Shown in pieces: positions 32,318 to 40,666 of a stretch of 64,000 nt of DNA (position 1 is its first letter; each line of letters begins with the position of its first letter). The position numbers were made by a program, and so were the translations under genes. This stretch comes from CAZEAC01 sp964510065 (lineage in GTDB: Bacteria > Bdellovibrionota_C > UBA2361 > CAIXSY01): NCBI GenBank assembly GCA_964510065.1, contig CAZEAC010000019.1, forward strand, positions 3,898-67,897, read 5' to 3'. The notes below the pieces were generated by a model that was not told where the DNA came from, ran no database searches, and saw only the letters and a list, made by a program, of their open reading frames with translations.

Positions 32318-33790
32318 ATGAGCAATAAGCAGAACACAGTGGGCCTTAAGGGCAAAGTAGCGCAAGTATTAGGCGCCGTTATGGATGTTGAGTTTCCAAA
32401 GGGCGCGGGCATTCCGAATATCTATGACGCTCTTCTTACTACCAATCCCTCAATCGATGATAAACCAAACAATTTGACGCTCGAAGTCGCACAGCATCTC
32501 GGTGATAACTTGGTGCGTTGTGTTGCAATGGATTCGGCGGAAGGTCTTGTCCGTGGACAAGAGGTAGTGAGCACGGGATCGCCGATCTCGGTTCCGGTTG
32601 GACCAAAAACATTGGGCCGAATCATGGACGTTGTTGGGCGCCCCGTCGATGAGAAGGGCCCAATTGCAACTGACACTCGCTGGCCGATTCACCGCCCCTC
32701 GCCAAGCTTCGAAGATCAGGCGACTCAGAAAGAGATTTTGGAGACGGGCATCAAGGTTATCGATCTTCTCGCGCCCTATGTAAAAGGTGGAAAGATAGGT
32801 CTCTTCGGCGGCGCCGGAGTCGGCAAAACCGTTATTATCATGGAGCTCATTAACAATATCGCCAAGGCACACGGTGGGTACTCAGTATTCGGTGGCGTAG
32901 GCGAGCGTACCCGCGAAGGAAACGATCTTTGGCATGAAATGATGGATGCCAAAGTTGGCAATCAAACTGTTTTGGATAAAGCCTGTCTTGTGTATGGACA
33001 GATGAACGAACCGCCAGGCGCGCGCTTTCGAGTAGGTCTTACCGCGCTTACCACCGCGGAATATTTCCGCGACGAAGAGGGCAGGGACGTGCTTCTCTTT
33101 ATCGATAATATTTTCCGATTCTTGCAAGCTGGCTCAGAAGTGTCCTCGCTGCTTGGCCGTTTGCCAAGTGCCGTAGGCTATCAGCCAACACTTGCTACTG
33201 ACATGGGCCAGCTCCAAGAGCGCATCACGTCGACGAAGAAGGGCTCGATCACCTCGGTACAGGCCGTATACGTACCGGCGGACGATTATACCGATCCTGC
33301 TCCAGCCACGACGTTTGCGCACCTAGACGCGACAACCGAGCTTTCGCGCGCAATCGCCGAGAAGGGTATCTATCCTGCGGTAAATCCGTTGACCTCAACC
33401 TCAACAATTCTTGAGCCGGCGATTGTTGGAGAAGAGCACTACCAAGTTGCCCGAAAAGTGCAGCAGACTTTGCAGCGCTACAAAGAGCTTCAAGACATTA
33501 TTGCAATTCTCGGAATGGACGAGCTTTCAGAAGGCGATAAGCTTACCGTGGCGCGAGCCCGTAAGATTGAGCGCTTTCTCTCGCAACCTTTCCATGTCGC
33601 AGAAACTTTCACTGGAACGCCCGGTGTGTATGTTAAGCTAGAGGATAACATTCGTGGATTCGGTGAGCTCGTTGATGGCAAGCACGACGATCTTCCCGAG
33701 CAGGCCTTTTACATGGTCGGCACAATTGAGGATGCACGTGCTAAGGCCGAAAAATTGGCACGTGAGTTTGCACAGCAGCAGGCAGCGTAA
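32318..33790 (+). CDS. atpD: ATP synthase F1 beta subunit
   Basis: A 490-residue catalytic subunit. The P-loop is GLFGGAGVGKTVIIMELI, VFGGVGERTREGNDLWHEM follows, VYGQMNEPPGARFRV gives the catalytic-site Glu region, VLLFIDNIFRFLQAGSEVS is the Walker B region and the DELSEGDKL segment, normally DELSEEDK, is the DELSEED lever. It makes ATP from ADP and phosphate. The ribosome binding site AAGGAG lies seven bases before ATG. Confidence 0.97.
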   Translation: MSNKQNTVGLKGKVAQVLGAVMDVEFPKGAGIPNIYDALLTTNPSIDDKPNNLTLEVAQHLGDNLVRCVAMDSAEGLVRGQEVVSTGSPISVPVGPKTLGRIMDVVGRPVDEKGPIATDTRWPIHRPSPSFEDQATQKEILETGIKVIDLLAPYVKGGKIGLFGGAGVGKTVIIMELINNIAKAHGGYSVFGGVGERTREGNDLWHEMMDAKVGNQTVLDKACLVYGQMNEPPGARFRVGLTALTTAEYFRDEEGRDVLLFIDNIFRFLQAGSEVSSLLGRLPSAVGYQPTLATDMGQLQERITSTKKGSITSVQAVYVPADDYTDPAPATTFAHLDATTELSRAIAEKGIYPAVNPLTSTSTILEPAIVGEEHYQVARKVQQTLQRYKELQDIIAILGMDELSEGDKLTVARARKIERFLSQPFHVAETFTGTPGVYVKLEDNIRGFGELVDGKHDDLPEQAFYMVGTIEDARAKAEKLAREFAQQQAA

Positions 33791-33801
33791 GGGAATAAGC
33801 A

Positions 33802-34071
33802 ATGGCAGCTTCAGAAGGCTTTAGAGTAAGAGTTCTCACCCCCGCGGGGCTCGCGCTTGAAGAGCGCGCATCATCGGCGAAAGTGCCGACGGCCGATGGC
33901 GAGATTGGAGTCCTCCCGCAGCATACCAAGTACTCGGCAGTGCTAGGGGAGGGGATTCTTGAGCTGGTGACAATTCCCTCAGGAGAGACCAAGAAGCTTA
34001 CCATTCATGGTGGGCTTACTCATTTTGCGGCGGATACGCTTACAGTTTTAGCGGATAGAATTGATCTGTAA
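33802..34071 (+). CDS. atpC: ATP synthase F1 epsilon subunit, short form
   Basis: An 89-residue epsilon: FRVRVLTPAGLALEERASSAKVPTADGEIGVLPQHT (in parts FRVRVLTPAGLALEE and TADGEIGVLPQHT) and GGLTHFAADTLTVLADR. Only the N-terminal beta sandwich is present; the C-terminal two-helix domain (usual length about 135 residues) is missing. That domain is the part that inhibits ATP hydrolysis in many bacteria. The stop is followed after 14 bases by the convergent flagellin gene, and no frameshifted remainder of the helices is evident there. Confidence 0.92.
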   Translation: MAASEGFRVRVLTPAGLALEERASSAKVPTADGEIGVLPQHTKYSAVLGEGILELVTIPSGETKKLTIHGGLTHFAADTLTVLADRIDL

Positions 34072-34085
34072 TTAATTTCGACTTT

Positions 34086-35957
34086 TTATGCGCGCCTCCG
34101 GTCAGGAAGATCGTTGATGAGCTTGAGCGCAAGCTGCGGTGTGCTATTGGCCTGCGCGAGAATGGCCACGCCGACTTGTTGTAGGATTTGTGAACGCACG
34201 AGCTTAGCGGCCTCTTCGGCAACATCGGCCGAGACAATGCGCTGATTTGCGCTTGTATAGCTTTCACGAGTAGCCTCGAGATTGTTAAGTGCGATCGACA
34301 AACGGCTTTCACTGGATCCAAGCTTTCCGATTTCACCAAGCACACGGTCTTGCACCTCTGTCACCGCTTCAATGGCATCGAGTGCACCCTGGCGGGTCGT
34401 TATGTCAAAGTAGGGCATTATAGTGCGGCGCTGCCCAACGCCGAAACCAACTGTGAATGTGGCTCCGCTCGTGCCGGTAGCGAAATCCACCGCTCCGTCG
34501 CTGTTGAAATCTCCAAACGCAAACTCACGAGCCAGATTCGCAGCCGAAGACGAGACTGCCGCTGCAAATGTTCCATCGGAATTGCCAATCAGGGTACTGA
34601 CAATATTTCCCGCAGAATGCCCATTAAAAAGGTCCAATACGCCATCGCCGTTCAGGTCTACAGTTCGGAGATAGTTCGAAGATCCACTCACGGTGTCAGT
34701 GTAATCAGATTGCTGACGGAGCGTGCCGTCGCTATTTGCGAGGCGAATTGAAATTGTGCCGGTGGGAGAGCTGGAAAGCGCTACATCGGAATATCCGTCA
34801 CGGTTAAAGTCGCCGACTTGGACGCGCCCATCGTTCGCGTAATCTGTACGTGTAAATCCTCCCGAGCGTTGCCCCAAAAGAACCGATGTCCCAAGTCCGA
34901 GCACACTCGATGTCACAATGTCAAAGTATCCATCCCCGTTGAGATCGCCGACGTCAACAGTGCTTCCGACAATGGCATCGAGCGCGTTTGAAACTGAAAA
35001 TGTGCCATCGCCATTTCCGACTGCTAGGTACGGAACCGAGGCGGAATTGTTCACGTAAACCAAGTCGACTTTGCCATCGTTAGTCACATCGATAACTTTA
35101 AGGTCGCTGGCGGTTTGCGGCAACGTATAGCTTATCGACGTAGAAAAGGTTCCGTTACCAAACCCCAACGACACGTGATACTGTCCGCCGTTTCCGCCCG
35201 TTATAACGTCAAGATTGCCATCGTTATTCACATCGACGAGGTCGGCCTGTCGCGGATTCGAGTTGCCTGTCCACGATGTGGGAGCAAGAAAGGTTCCGTC
35301 TCCATTTCCGGAATAGTATTGAAAAAAGCCCGCGCCCGAGCCGCCAATAACAACATCTGTGGTTCCATTGTGGTCCACGTCACCTGCAGATATTCCCCAC
35401 GCAGAACCGGAATTTGCGATCGCTGAGACCGGCGCGAACGTGCCAGTGCCGACGTTATGACCCAAGCTCTCGTTGAAACCGAGCCCGATGGATCCATTCA
35501 AGCCATATCCGGTTTGAACGAGAAGTGACGTAAAGTTCGGATCGAGAAGCCTCAAATCATTAAATTCCACGCTCCCGATGATTCGATTGAATTCGTCGGT
35601 GAGAGCCTTTGATTCAAGGAATAGCGCGTGTCGCTGTGCGCCCGAAAACGATCCGTTCGCAGATTGTGTCGCGAGCTCGCGCTGACGAATGGTGATAGAG
35701 CTAAGCTGATCGAGTGCGCCGCCCGCGATATTGATTAAGCTTACCGCGTCGTTGATGTTTCTAATTCCCTGGGTGAAAACTCGCGAGTCGGTGGCGAGAC
35801 TCGAGGAGAGAGCAAGACCTGCCGCGTCGTCACCGGCGCGATTGATGCGCAAGCCGGACGACAGCCGTTCGAAAGACTTCGACGCGAGCGATGAGCTCTG
35901 GTCGAGATTCCTTCCCGCAATGAGCGAGGCAGTGCTGCGAGTAAGCGTAATTGCCAA
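34086..35957 (-). CDS. Flagellin with seven FG-GAP/VCBS-like repeats in the variable region
   Basis: A 623-residue protein with flagellin ends. The N-terminal D0/D1 part has LTRSTASLIAGRNLDQSSS, FERLSSGLRINRAGDDAAGL and NDAVSLINIAGGALDQLSSI. The C-terminal D1/D0 part has AIEAVTEVQDRVLGEIGKLG, TRESYTSANQRIVSADVAEE and LRSQILQQVGVAIL-type end (VRSQILQQVGVAILAQAN). Between them, where the variable D2/D3 domain sits, about 345 residues carry seven calcium-type motifs: DVDHNGTTD, DVNNDGNLD, DVTNDGKVD, DLNGDGYFD, DFNRDGYSD, DLNGDGVLD and DFNSDGAVD. Seven such repeats usually form one seven-bladed propeller. I chose the TTG at 35957 (GGAG five bases upstream), which starts the protein at MAITLTRS, as flagellins do. 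No other flagellar gene is near. Confidence 0.9.
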   Translation of the reverse strand: MAITLTRSTASLIAGRNLDQSSSLASKSFERLSSGLRINRAGDDAAGLALSSSLATDSRVFTQGIRNINDAVSLINIAGGALDQLSSITIRQRELATQSANGSFSGAQRHALFLESKALTDEFNRIIGSVEFNDLRLLDPNFTSLLVQTGYGLNGSIGLGFNESLGHNVGTGTFAPVSAIANSGSAWGISAGDVDHNGTTDVVIGGSGAGFFQYYSGNGDGTFLAPTSWTGNSNPRQADLVDVNNDGNLDVITGGNGGQYHVSLGFGNGTFSTSISYTLPQTASDLKVIDVTNDGKVDLVYVNNSASVPYLAVGNGDGTFSVSNALDAIVGSTVDVGDLNGDGYFDIVTSSVLGLGTSVLLGQRSGGFTRTDYANDGRVQVGDFNRDGYSDVALSSSPTGTISIRLANSDGTLRQQSDYTDTVSGSSNYLRTVDLNGDGVLDLFNGHSAGNIVSTLIGNSDGTFAAAVSSSAANLAREFAFGDFNSDGAVDFATGTSGATFTVGFGVGQRRTIMPYFDITTRQGALDAIEAVTEVQDRVLGEIGKLGSSESRLSIALNNLEATRESYTSANQRIVSADVAEEAAKLVRSQILQQVGVAILAQANSTPQLALKLINDLPDRRRA

Positions 35958-36008
35958 ATCCACTCCGTGGAAAAAGTACACGTCGGGAAATCCTTTCCCG
36001 GCACACAT

Positions 36009-36502
36009 AAAATCGGTGAAAAATGTAGTGTTGCAAACGATCTAGCGCTCTTTTTAATTTGCACCTGACAAGTTTTTCACTTCTGTGAATGGTCGTTCAG
36101 AGCCATTAAAGTAGTGCTGAGTTAAGATTTTTACTTATGGCGAAAAGAGATCAGGTGTACGCATCGGAGTATTTCGTAGACCGGCGTCTGATCTTACGCA
36201 AATTCCCGAGAAAACCATTGGCTAATCGAGTTTGGCCGGTAGAGGATACACTAGGCGTTGTACCCGATCTTGGTCGCCCCTTTTGCTTATTGCATCTTTT
36301 TGCTCAAGTGTCGGAAGTTGCGAATACTGCGATGACGCGGTTGGGGCGAGGAGCAACGAAGTCATAAGAAAGAGTTGATCTGTAGTCGGTCTGTGCCCAA
36401 ACTACAGAAACTAGTTGCACAAAAAAATATTCTCTAGCTTCTAAGCTCCGATCGATGAAAGGAGTACTGTCCGCGAACCCCAATCCATGATATTTCAGCT
36501 TT
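36009..36502. other. Stretch without a supported gene
   Basis: About 490 bases between the leftward flagellin and the next rightward gene. A 76-codon frame (36137-36367) has no ribosome binding site or recognisable product. No convincing sigma-28 promoter for the flagellin was found. I see nothing else. Confidence 0.4.
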
Positions 36503-37057
36503 ATGTCTCCACGTTTCTGGCTTGCTCTTGCTAGCATAACGCTCCCCGCAGCACCTGCGTTTGCTTGTATTTGGCCGGAATATGGGATCGATCCGCGAGT
36601 CAAGCTCTTACACCTGCTCACTTCTACTTCTTGGATACTCCTCGCCTCTGCGAGCGTCTTCTTTTATGATAAGAATCCGCCGCTTCAAACTCGCCTCGTT
36701 AAGACACTCGCCTTTTCGTTGATTGTGCTGGCCTCTCTACTTCTTCTCGTTGTAAAGCGGTGGAAGGTAACTTTTGAAAAAGAAATTGTAATTCCAGCCA
36801 CGGTCCCCTTTTCCATGGAACCATTTTTCTACTATGTCGCACTTGTAATCGCAGTTTTCGTTGCCTTCAAATTTGGTGCAATGAAGAAATCGCGAGCAAA
36901 CGTCATTGCAGGAATCAGTGTCGCAATTCCGGTTGTATACTATTCAGCTGCATTCGTCTTGACCGGTGTGCTTGGTACAGCAACGATCCTCGAGGGGAAA
37001 GCTGGGTTCTCGGATGCTCCGTGGGTTCAGGACGAGCAGCAGGAGCGCAATCGATAG
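36503..37057 (+). CDS. Membrane protein, partner of the tetrahaem cytochrome
   Basis: A 184-residue protein with a signal-like start (FWLALASITLPAAPAFA) and four or so transmembrane helices (LLTSTSWILLASASVFFY, LAFSLIVLASLLLLVV, FFYYVALVIAVFVAF, VIAGISVAIPVVYYSAAFVL). No haem or quinone motif was recognised. The cytochrome gene begins at the very next base after its stop, so the two are one operon and this protein may anchor or pass electrons to it. Confidence 0.72.
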   Translation: MSPRFWLALASITLPAAPAFACIWPEYGIDPRVKLLHLLTSTSWILLASASVFFYDKNPPLQTRLVKTLAFSLIVLASLLLLVVKRWKVTFEKEIVIPATVPFSMEPFFYYVALVIAVFVAFKFGAMKKSRANVIAGISVAIPVVYYSAAFVLTGVLGTATILEGKAGFSDAPWVQDEQQERNR

Positions 37058-38221
37058 TTGCAACAATCACCCGCGCTACTCTGTATCACTTTTTTTCTAT
37101 CATTCATTGTCTCTCAGTGGACTCAAGCCGAAGAGCTCTCCACAATTTTGAAACGATTTGAATGCGGCAAGTGCCACTTTCTCCCAAGAAGTGTTCCGCC
37201 TTTTTCTAAACGCGAAAGCTGTGTCGGATGCCATCAAGGGATTCTGAGTGGCGAGTACGACAACAGCTTTAGCGTCGATGAGATTAACCACTGGAAGAGG
37301 CGACTTGTAAGTTTTACTGCGGTGCCCTGGATCATGCACCAAGGAGCAAGATTAAAGCCCGAATGGGTCAGAAGTTTTCTCCTCAAGCCTCACTCAATTC
37401 GCCCTGCGCTTGGATCGTATATGCCAAGAATGTCGCTCTCCGAAGATGAAGCCGCGCAGATTGCCGAAGCCTTCTACGCAAGTAAGCAACCTTCAAAAAA
37501 GATAAGACTCGGCAATCGCGAGAGTGGGCTAAAGCTTATCAAGGAAAGAGGCTGCCTAAGCTGCCATTATTTTTCTGGAGTTCTTAAAGAGGGCCCGGTA
37601 TCGAATTTATCCTCAGAATCAGTGAGACTGGCCCCTGACCTTCGATTTGCAACAGATCGAATGACGGATGAGATGCTCTCGAGCTGGCTTACCGATCCTC
37701 AAAAAGTCTCCAAATCTTCCCTTATGCCGAAACCGCAACTTCTCACAGCGGAGATTGAAGACATTATCGCCGCGCTGCACTCGACACAAAGGCATCTCGA
37801 ACAGCTACCATCATTTGATCGAACTCTTAAAGTTGTTTCTGAAAAGATTACATTTGAACAGATAAATTCGCGCATCTTCGATCGCGTTTGCCGACACTGC
37901 CATGCCAATGAGGCTAAGACTGGTGGGCCAGCAGGAGCCGGAAATACCGGAGGATTTGGCTACTTAGCGAGGGGATTAGATCTAAGTGGCGAGCGCGGGC
38001 TTCGTCGCGGTGTGTTCATTCGCGGGACAAAGCAATACCGTTCGGTAATTGCCCCAGGAGAAGATGGATTACCACTCATAGTAAAAGTGCTCATAGCCAG
38101 ACATGACGAAATGGCCGGAAGGAGCGATAATCAGATAATTGGCATGCCTTTGGGACTTTCTCCCATTGCACGTGAAGATATTGAGCTTCTCTACAATTGG
38201 TGCATCCAACAGAGCTCGTAA
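37058..38221 (+). CDS. Exported tetrahaem c-type cytochrome
   Basis: A 387-residue protein with a signal peptide (LLCITFFLSFIVSQWTQA) and four CxxCH haem-binding motifs: CGKCH, CVGCH, CLSCH and CRHCH. The first two are close together, the third starts a cytochrome c-like domain and the fourth sits in the last third (VCRHCHANEAKTGGPAGAG). It probably carries electrons in the periplasm. The start is TTG, directly after the stop of the membrane protein gene. The role in a particular respiratory chain cannot be read from this window. Confidence 0.85.
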   Translation: MQQSPALLCITFFLSFIVSQWTQAEELSTILKRFECGKCHFLPRSVPPFSKRESCVGCHQGILSGEYDNSFSVDEINHWKRRLVSFTAVPWIMHQGARLKPEWVRSFLLKPHSIRPALGSYMPRMSLSEDEAAQIAEAFYASKQPSKKIRLGNRESGLKLIKERGCLSCHYFSGVLKEGPVSNLSSESVRLAPDLRFATDRMTDEMLSSWLTDPQKVSKSSLMPKPQLLTAEIEDIIAALHSTQRHLEQLPSFDRTLKVVSEKITFEQINSRIFDRVCRHCHANEAKTGGPAGAGNTGGFGYLARGLDLSGERGLRRGVFIRGTKQYRSVIAPGEDGLPLIVKVLIARHDEMAGRSDNQIIGMPLGLSPIAREDIELLYNWCIQQSS

Positions 38222-38240
38222 TCTGAACCTTATACCATAT

Positions 38241-38400
38241 CAGGGCATCGGAGTGTTCTCGCTAACGTATTGTGACGACTCGATGGAATGTTTCACCACA
38301 AGACGCAAAGGACACAAAGAAAACTTCAAAAAGCCCTGATTTATATGAGTTCTTCTTCGTGTCCTTTGCGTCCTTTGTGGTGAAACATTCCGATACCCTA
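38241..38400. mobile_element. Palindromic mobile-like element family B, copy B1
   Basis: A 160-base inverted repeat with ends AGGGCATCGGAGTGTT and, on the other strand, AGGGTATCGGAATGTT. The inner arms are tttcaccacaagacgcaaag and cctttgcgtcctttgtggtg. It is flanked on both sides by ATACCATAT (38232-38240 and 38401-38409), which looks like a 9-bp target duplication. The right duplicate is one arm of the toxin-antitoxin operator. Confidence 0.8.
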
Positions 38401-38434
38401 ATACCATATTGAATGCTGGCATTCTATATGGTAT
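38401..38434. promoter_or_regulatory. Operator palindrome of the VapBC-type module
   Basis: A 34-base near-perfect inverted repeat: ATACCATAT-t-GAATGC-tg-GCATTC-t-ATATGGTAT. It ends nine bases before the antitoxin ATG, the position expected for autoregulation by antitoxin or complex. The antitoxin has almost no leader and no clear ribosome binding site. Confidence 0.75.
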
Positions 38435-38443
38435 ATTGTTATT

Positions 38444-38656
38444 ATGAAGCCCCGTAAGAAGCTCAGAAAAGTTACCATGGTGCTCCCTGATGATTTGCTC
38501 AAAGGCGCCTTGGAAAGCACCGGCGATAGTCTGGCGAGTACGGTACGACAGGGATTGGAACTCTTGCGCGCTCGCGTGGCTTACGAAAAACTTCGTGCGC
38601 TACGTGGAAAAGTTAAGTTCTCACTGGATCTAGAGACGCTTAGGAGCGACGAGTGA
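38444..38656 (+). CDS. VapB-like antitoxin
   Basis: A 70-residue protein. The N-terminal VTMVLPDDLLKGALESTGD with SLASTVRQGLELL is a ribbon-helix-helix type DNA-binding segment, and the C-terminus (KLRALRGKVKFSLDLETL) is a typical toxin-wrapping tail. It should neutralise the PIN toxin encoded next and repress the operon at the palindrome just upstream. The toxin start overlaps the stop (GTGA). Confidence 0.82.
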   Translation: MKPRKKLRKVTMVLPDDLLKGALESTGDSLASTVRQGLELLRARVAYEKLRALRGKVKFSLDLETLRSDE

Positions 38657-39042
38657 TCTCCATTGATACGAGTTCGTTAGTAGCGTTTTTTCACGACTCC
38701 GAGGGAATCGATGTTGAGGGTGTCGATCAAGCATTTGAGCTTAAGTGCGCAGTATTGTCGCCAATTGTCGTGACGGAACTTCTGAGCGATTCAAAGCTTT
38801 CGCCCACTGTAGTGCAGCTTATCAAGAGTATTCCTACTCTTCCAATTAAATCCGGATTCTGGGTGAGGGCCGGCATGTTACGGTCGCGAATTCTACGCCG
38901 CGGTCTAAAAGCTCGACTCGGAGATTCCTTGATTGCGCAGTGCTGTATCGATAGCGGCATAGAATTGATAACTAGAGACAAAGATTTCGGGGCGTATGCT
39001 AAGTATGACTCCCTAAAGCTCTGGGGACGTCGCTGCGCGTAG
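38653..39042 (+). CDS. VapC-like PIN-domain toxin (ribonuclease)
   Basis: A 129-residue PIN domain with all four acidic positions: Asp5 in ISIDTSSLVAFF, Glu in IVVTELLSDS, Asp in ARLGDSLIAQCC and Asp in LITRDKDFGAYA. Such toxins cut RNA, often tRNA, when the antitoxin is lost. The GTG start overlaps the antitoxin stop. The pair lies directly after mobile element copy B1. The downstream gene is convergent. Confidence 0.88.
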   Translation: MISIDTSSLVAFFHDSEGIDVEGVDQAFELKCAVLSPIVVTELLSDSKLSPTVVQLIKSIPTLPIKSGFWVRAGMLRSRILRRGLKARLGDSLIAQCCIDSGIELITRDKDFGAYAKYDSLKLWGRRCA

Positions 39043-39081
39043 CCGAGGCTCGCAGGTCCAGCTTGAATAAAGGCGCAAGCC

Positions 39082-40557
39082 CTACAAAGGCATATCAAGC
39101 GATCGTAGAAAGTTAAGTTTGCCCCCATTACGGAGCAATCTCAGTGCCTTCTCTTGGCGAACCTGAATCGCCTGCTTGGTAACGCCCATAATCTTACCAA
39201 TCTGCTCGAGCTCTAATTCCACGCCACCCCTTATACCGAAGCGCAACTCAAGCGTACGCCGAAGATCGGGTGGAAGAGAGAGCAACATATCAATTAAAAC
39301 CTCGCGTAGATACTTCCTGTCGACAACGACATCGGGGGCCTCTGCCCCATAATCGGGAATGAGATCGGCTATGGTGTTCGAATCTGACTCATCATGAGAA
39401 AGTGGCGCATCAAGAGAGATCTGCATAATACCAAATGCAAGAAGCAGCCTTACATGTTTTACCGGCAGCTCAAGTACTTCGGCTAACTCCTCGGGCTCCG
39501 GTTCACGCTCAAGCTCTTGTGCAAGTTCTGCGGAGGCTCTTTTTAGTCGAGATATGAGCTCCAACTTGCTCTGAGGAATTCGAATTGTCCGCGACTTTTC
39601 ATAAAGCGCTATCTTCATTGTATTAGAAATTACCACTCCGGCATAGCTCATGAACTTCACCCCGCGGCGGTGATCAAAATATTCAACAGCTTTCATCAGG
39701 CCAATATTGCCCTCCTGTATGAGGTCTAAAATATCAAGGCCGCGGCCTTGATACTTAGTCGCAATACTGATTACAAAGCGTAGTCCACTCTCTGTAAGCT
39801 CTTGACGATATCTCGCGATTCTTTTTGAGGTGGAATCTATAATTGCAAAACGACTCTCGAGCTCTTCCTGGGTAAGTCCGAAACGAAGATCTTCACGTGT
39901 GATTGGATCACGGAGCAGAATATTCTCGCCTTTACGAGCGCCTTTCAAATGCGCAGAGATAACGCTTAGCATAGCCTCGTGGTGCCCTCGTGGTAGCCCC
40001 TGACCTCTTATGAAGCTTACTCCTCGATTAAGAATCTCTTCATAATCTTGCTGACACTTAGCAAGAGCTTCGGCATTTGCGGCTCGGGCACGAATAAGCG
40101 ATCTTGCAGCAACTTTTAACTCCTTATAAAGCTCTCTAAACTCGCCTCGCTCTTCGAGAAAGCACGCTACTCGCACTACCTGCATGTTCTGTGTAGTTTC
40201 AGAATCATCTTCACCAGAAGATGAGAATGAGAACTCTTCCCTGGTAACTTTTCCGTTTATTAAGTCGTCATACAGCCGATTCAGGTAAGCTAAGCTAGCC
40301 GGGTGCGAGAACAGCGCCATGGTAAAAGCATTCCTCGCCTCACTTAATCTTTCCGCAATTAAAGAATGCTCATCGTGAGTAAGCGGCTTACGCCCAAGTG
40401 CTCCTTCGCGTAGATAAAGCTCGAAAAGGTGGGCACCTGTGCCAAGCTGCCCTTTATTTGCAGCAATCTCGCTTTCTGATGGAAGCTTTTCACTCGCGCT
40501 AGGGGATTGGTGCGCTTTATTCGCGACATGAAGCTCTATACTGGTTTCAGGCGCCAT
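39082..40557 (-). CDS. Sigma-70 family RNA polymerase sigma factor with altered melting region
   Basis: A 491-residue sigma factor (a TTG at 40623 would add 22). Region 1.2-like segment: LGTGAHLFELYLREGALGRK. Region 2: RFVISIATKYQGRGLDILDLIQEGNIGLMKAVEYFDHRRG (in parts KYQGRGLDILDLIQEGNIG), then FMSYAGVVISNTMKIALYEK and SRTIRIPQ. Region 3: KRASAELAQELEREPEPEELA. Region 4: DLRRTLELRFGIRGG and IGKIMGVTKQAIQVRQEKAL. In the ungapped alignment to housekeeping sigma-70 the strand-opening Trp-Trp pair of YATWWIRQA is Val-Val (YAGVVISNT), and the -10-reading Gln is Asn. It is thus probably not the main sigma factor. A long non-conserved region lies between 1.2 and 2. Confidence 0.88.
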   Translation of the reverse strand: MAPETSIELHVANKAHQSPSASEKLPSESEIAANKGQLGTGAHLFELYLREGALGRKPLTHDEHSLIAERLSEARNAFTMALFSHPASLAYLNRLYDDLINGKVTREEFSFSSSGEDDSETTQNMQVVRVACFLEERGEFRELYKELKVAARSLIRARAANAEALAKCQQDYEEILNRGVSFIRGQGLPRGHHEAMLSVISAHLKGARKGENILLRDPITREDLRFGLTQEELESRFAIIDSTSKRIARYRQELTESGLRFVISIATKYQGRGLDILDLIQEGNIGLMKAVEYFDHRRGVKFMSYAGVVISNTMKIALYEKSRTIRIPQSKLELISRLKRASAELAQELEREPEPEELAEVLELPVKHVRLLLAFGIMQISLDAPLSHDESDSNTIADLIPDYGAEAPDVVVDRKYLREVLIDMLLSLPPDLRRTLELRFGIRGGVELELEQIGKIMGVTKQAIQVRQEKALRLLRNGGKLNFLRSLDMPL

Positions 40558-40666
40558 ACTAATTACCGCTATGCTACCCGGTTCGGTCCAGCTAACAAAC
40601 TGATCCGATAGTGAGCGAGTCAAGATTAGCTAAAATAGTGCTGGTACTCAAATAATAAAGGTACTT

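Noticed and set aside
36137..36367. 76-codon frame between flagellin and membrane protein gene
   Set aside because: No ribosome binding site, no family pattern, and overlapped by an opposite frame of similar size.
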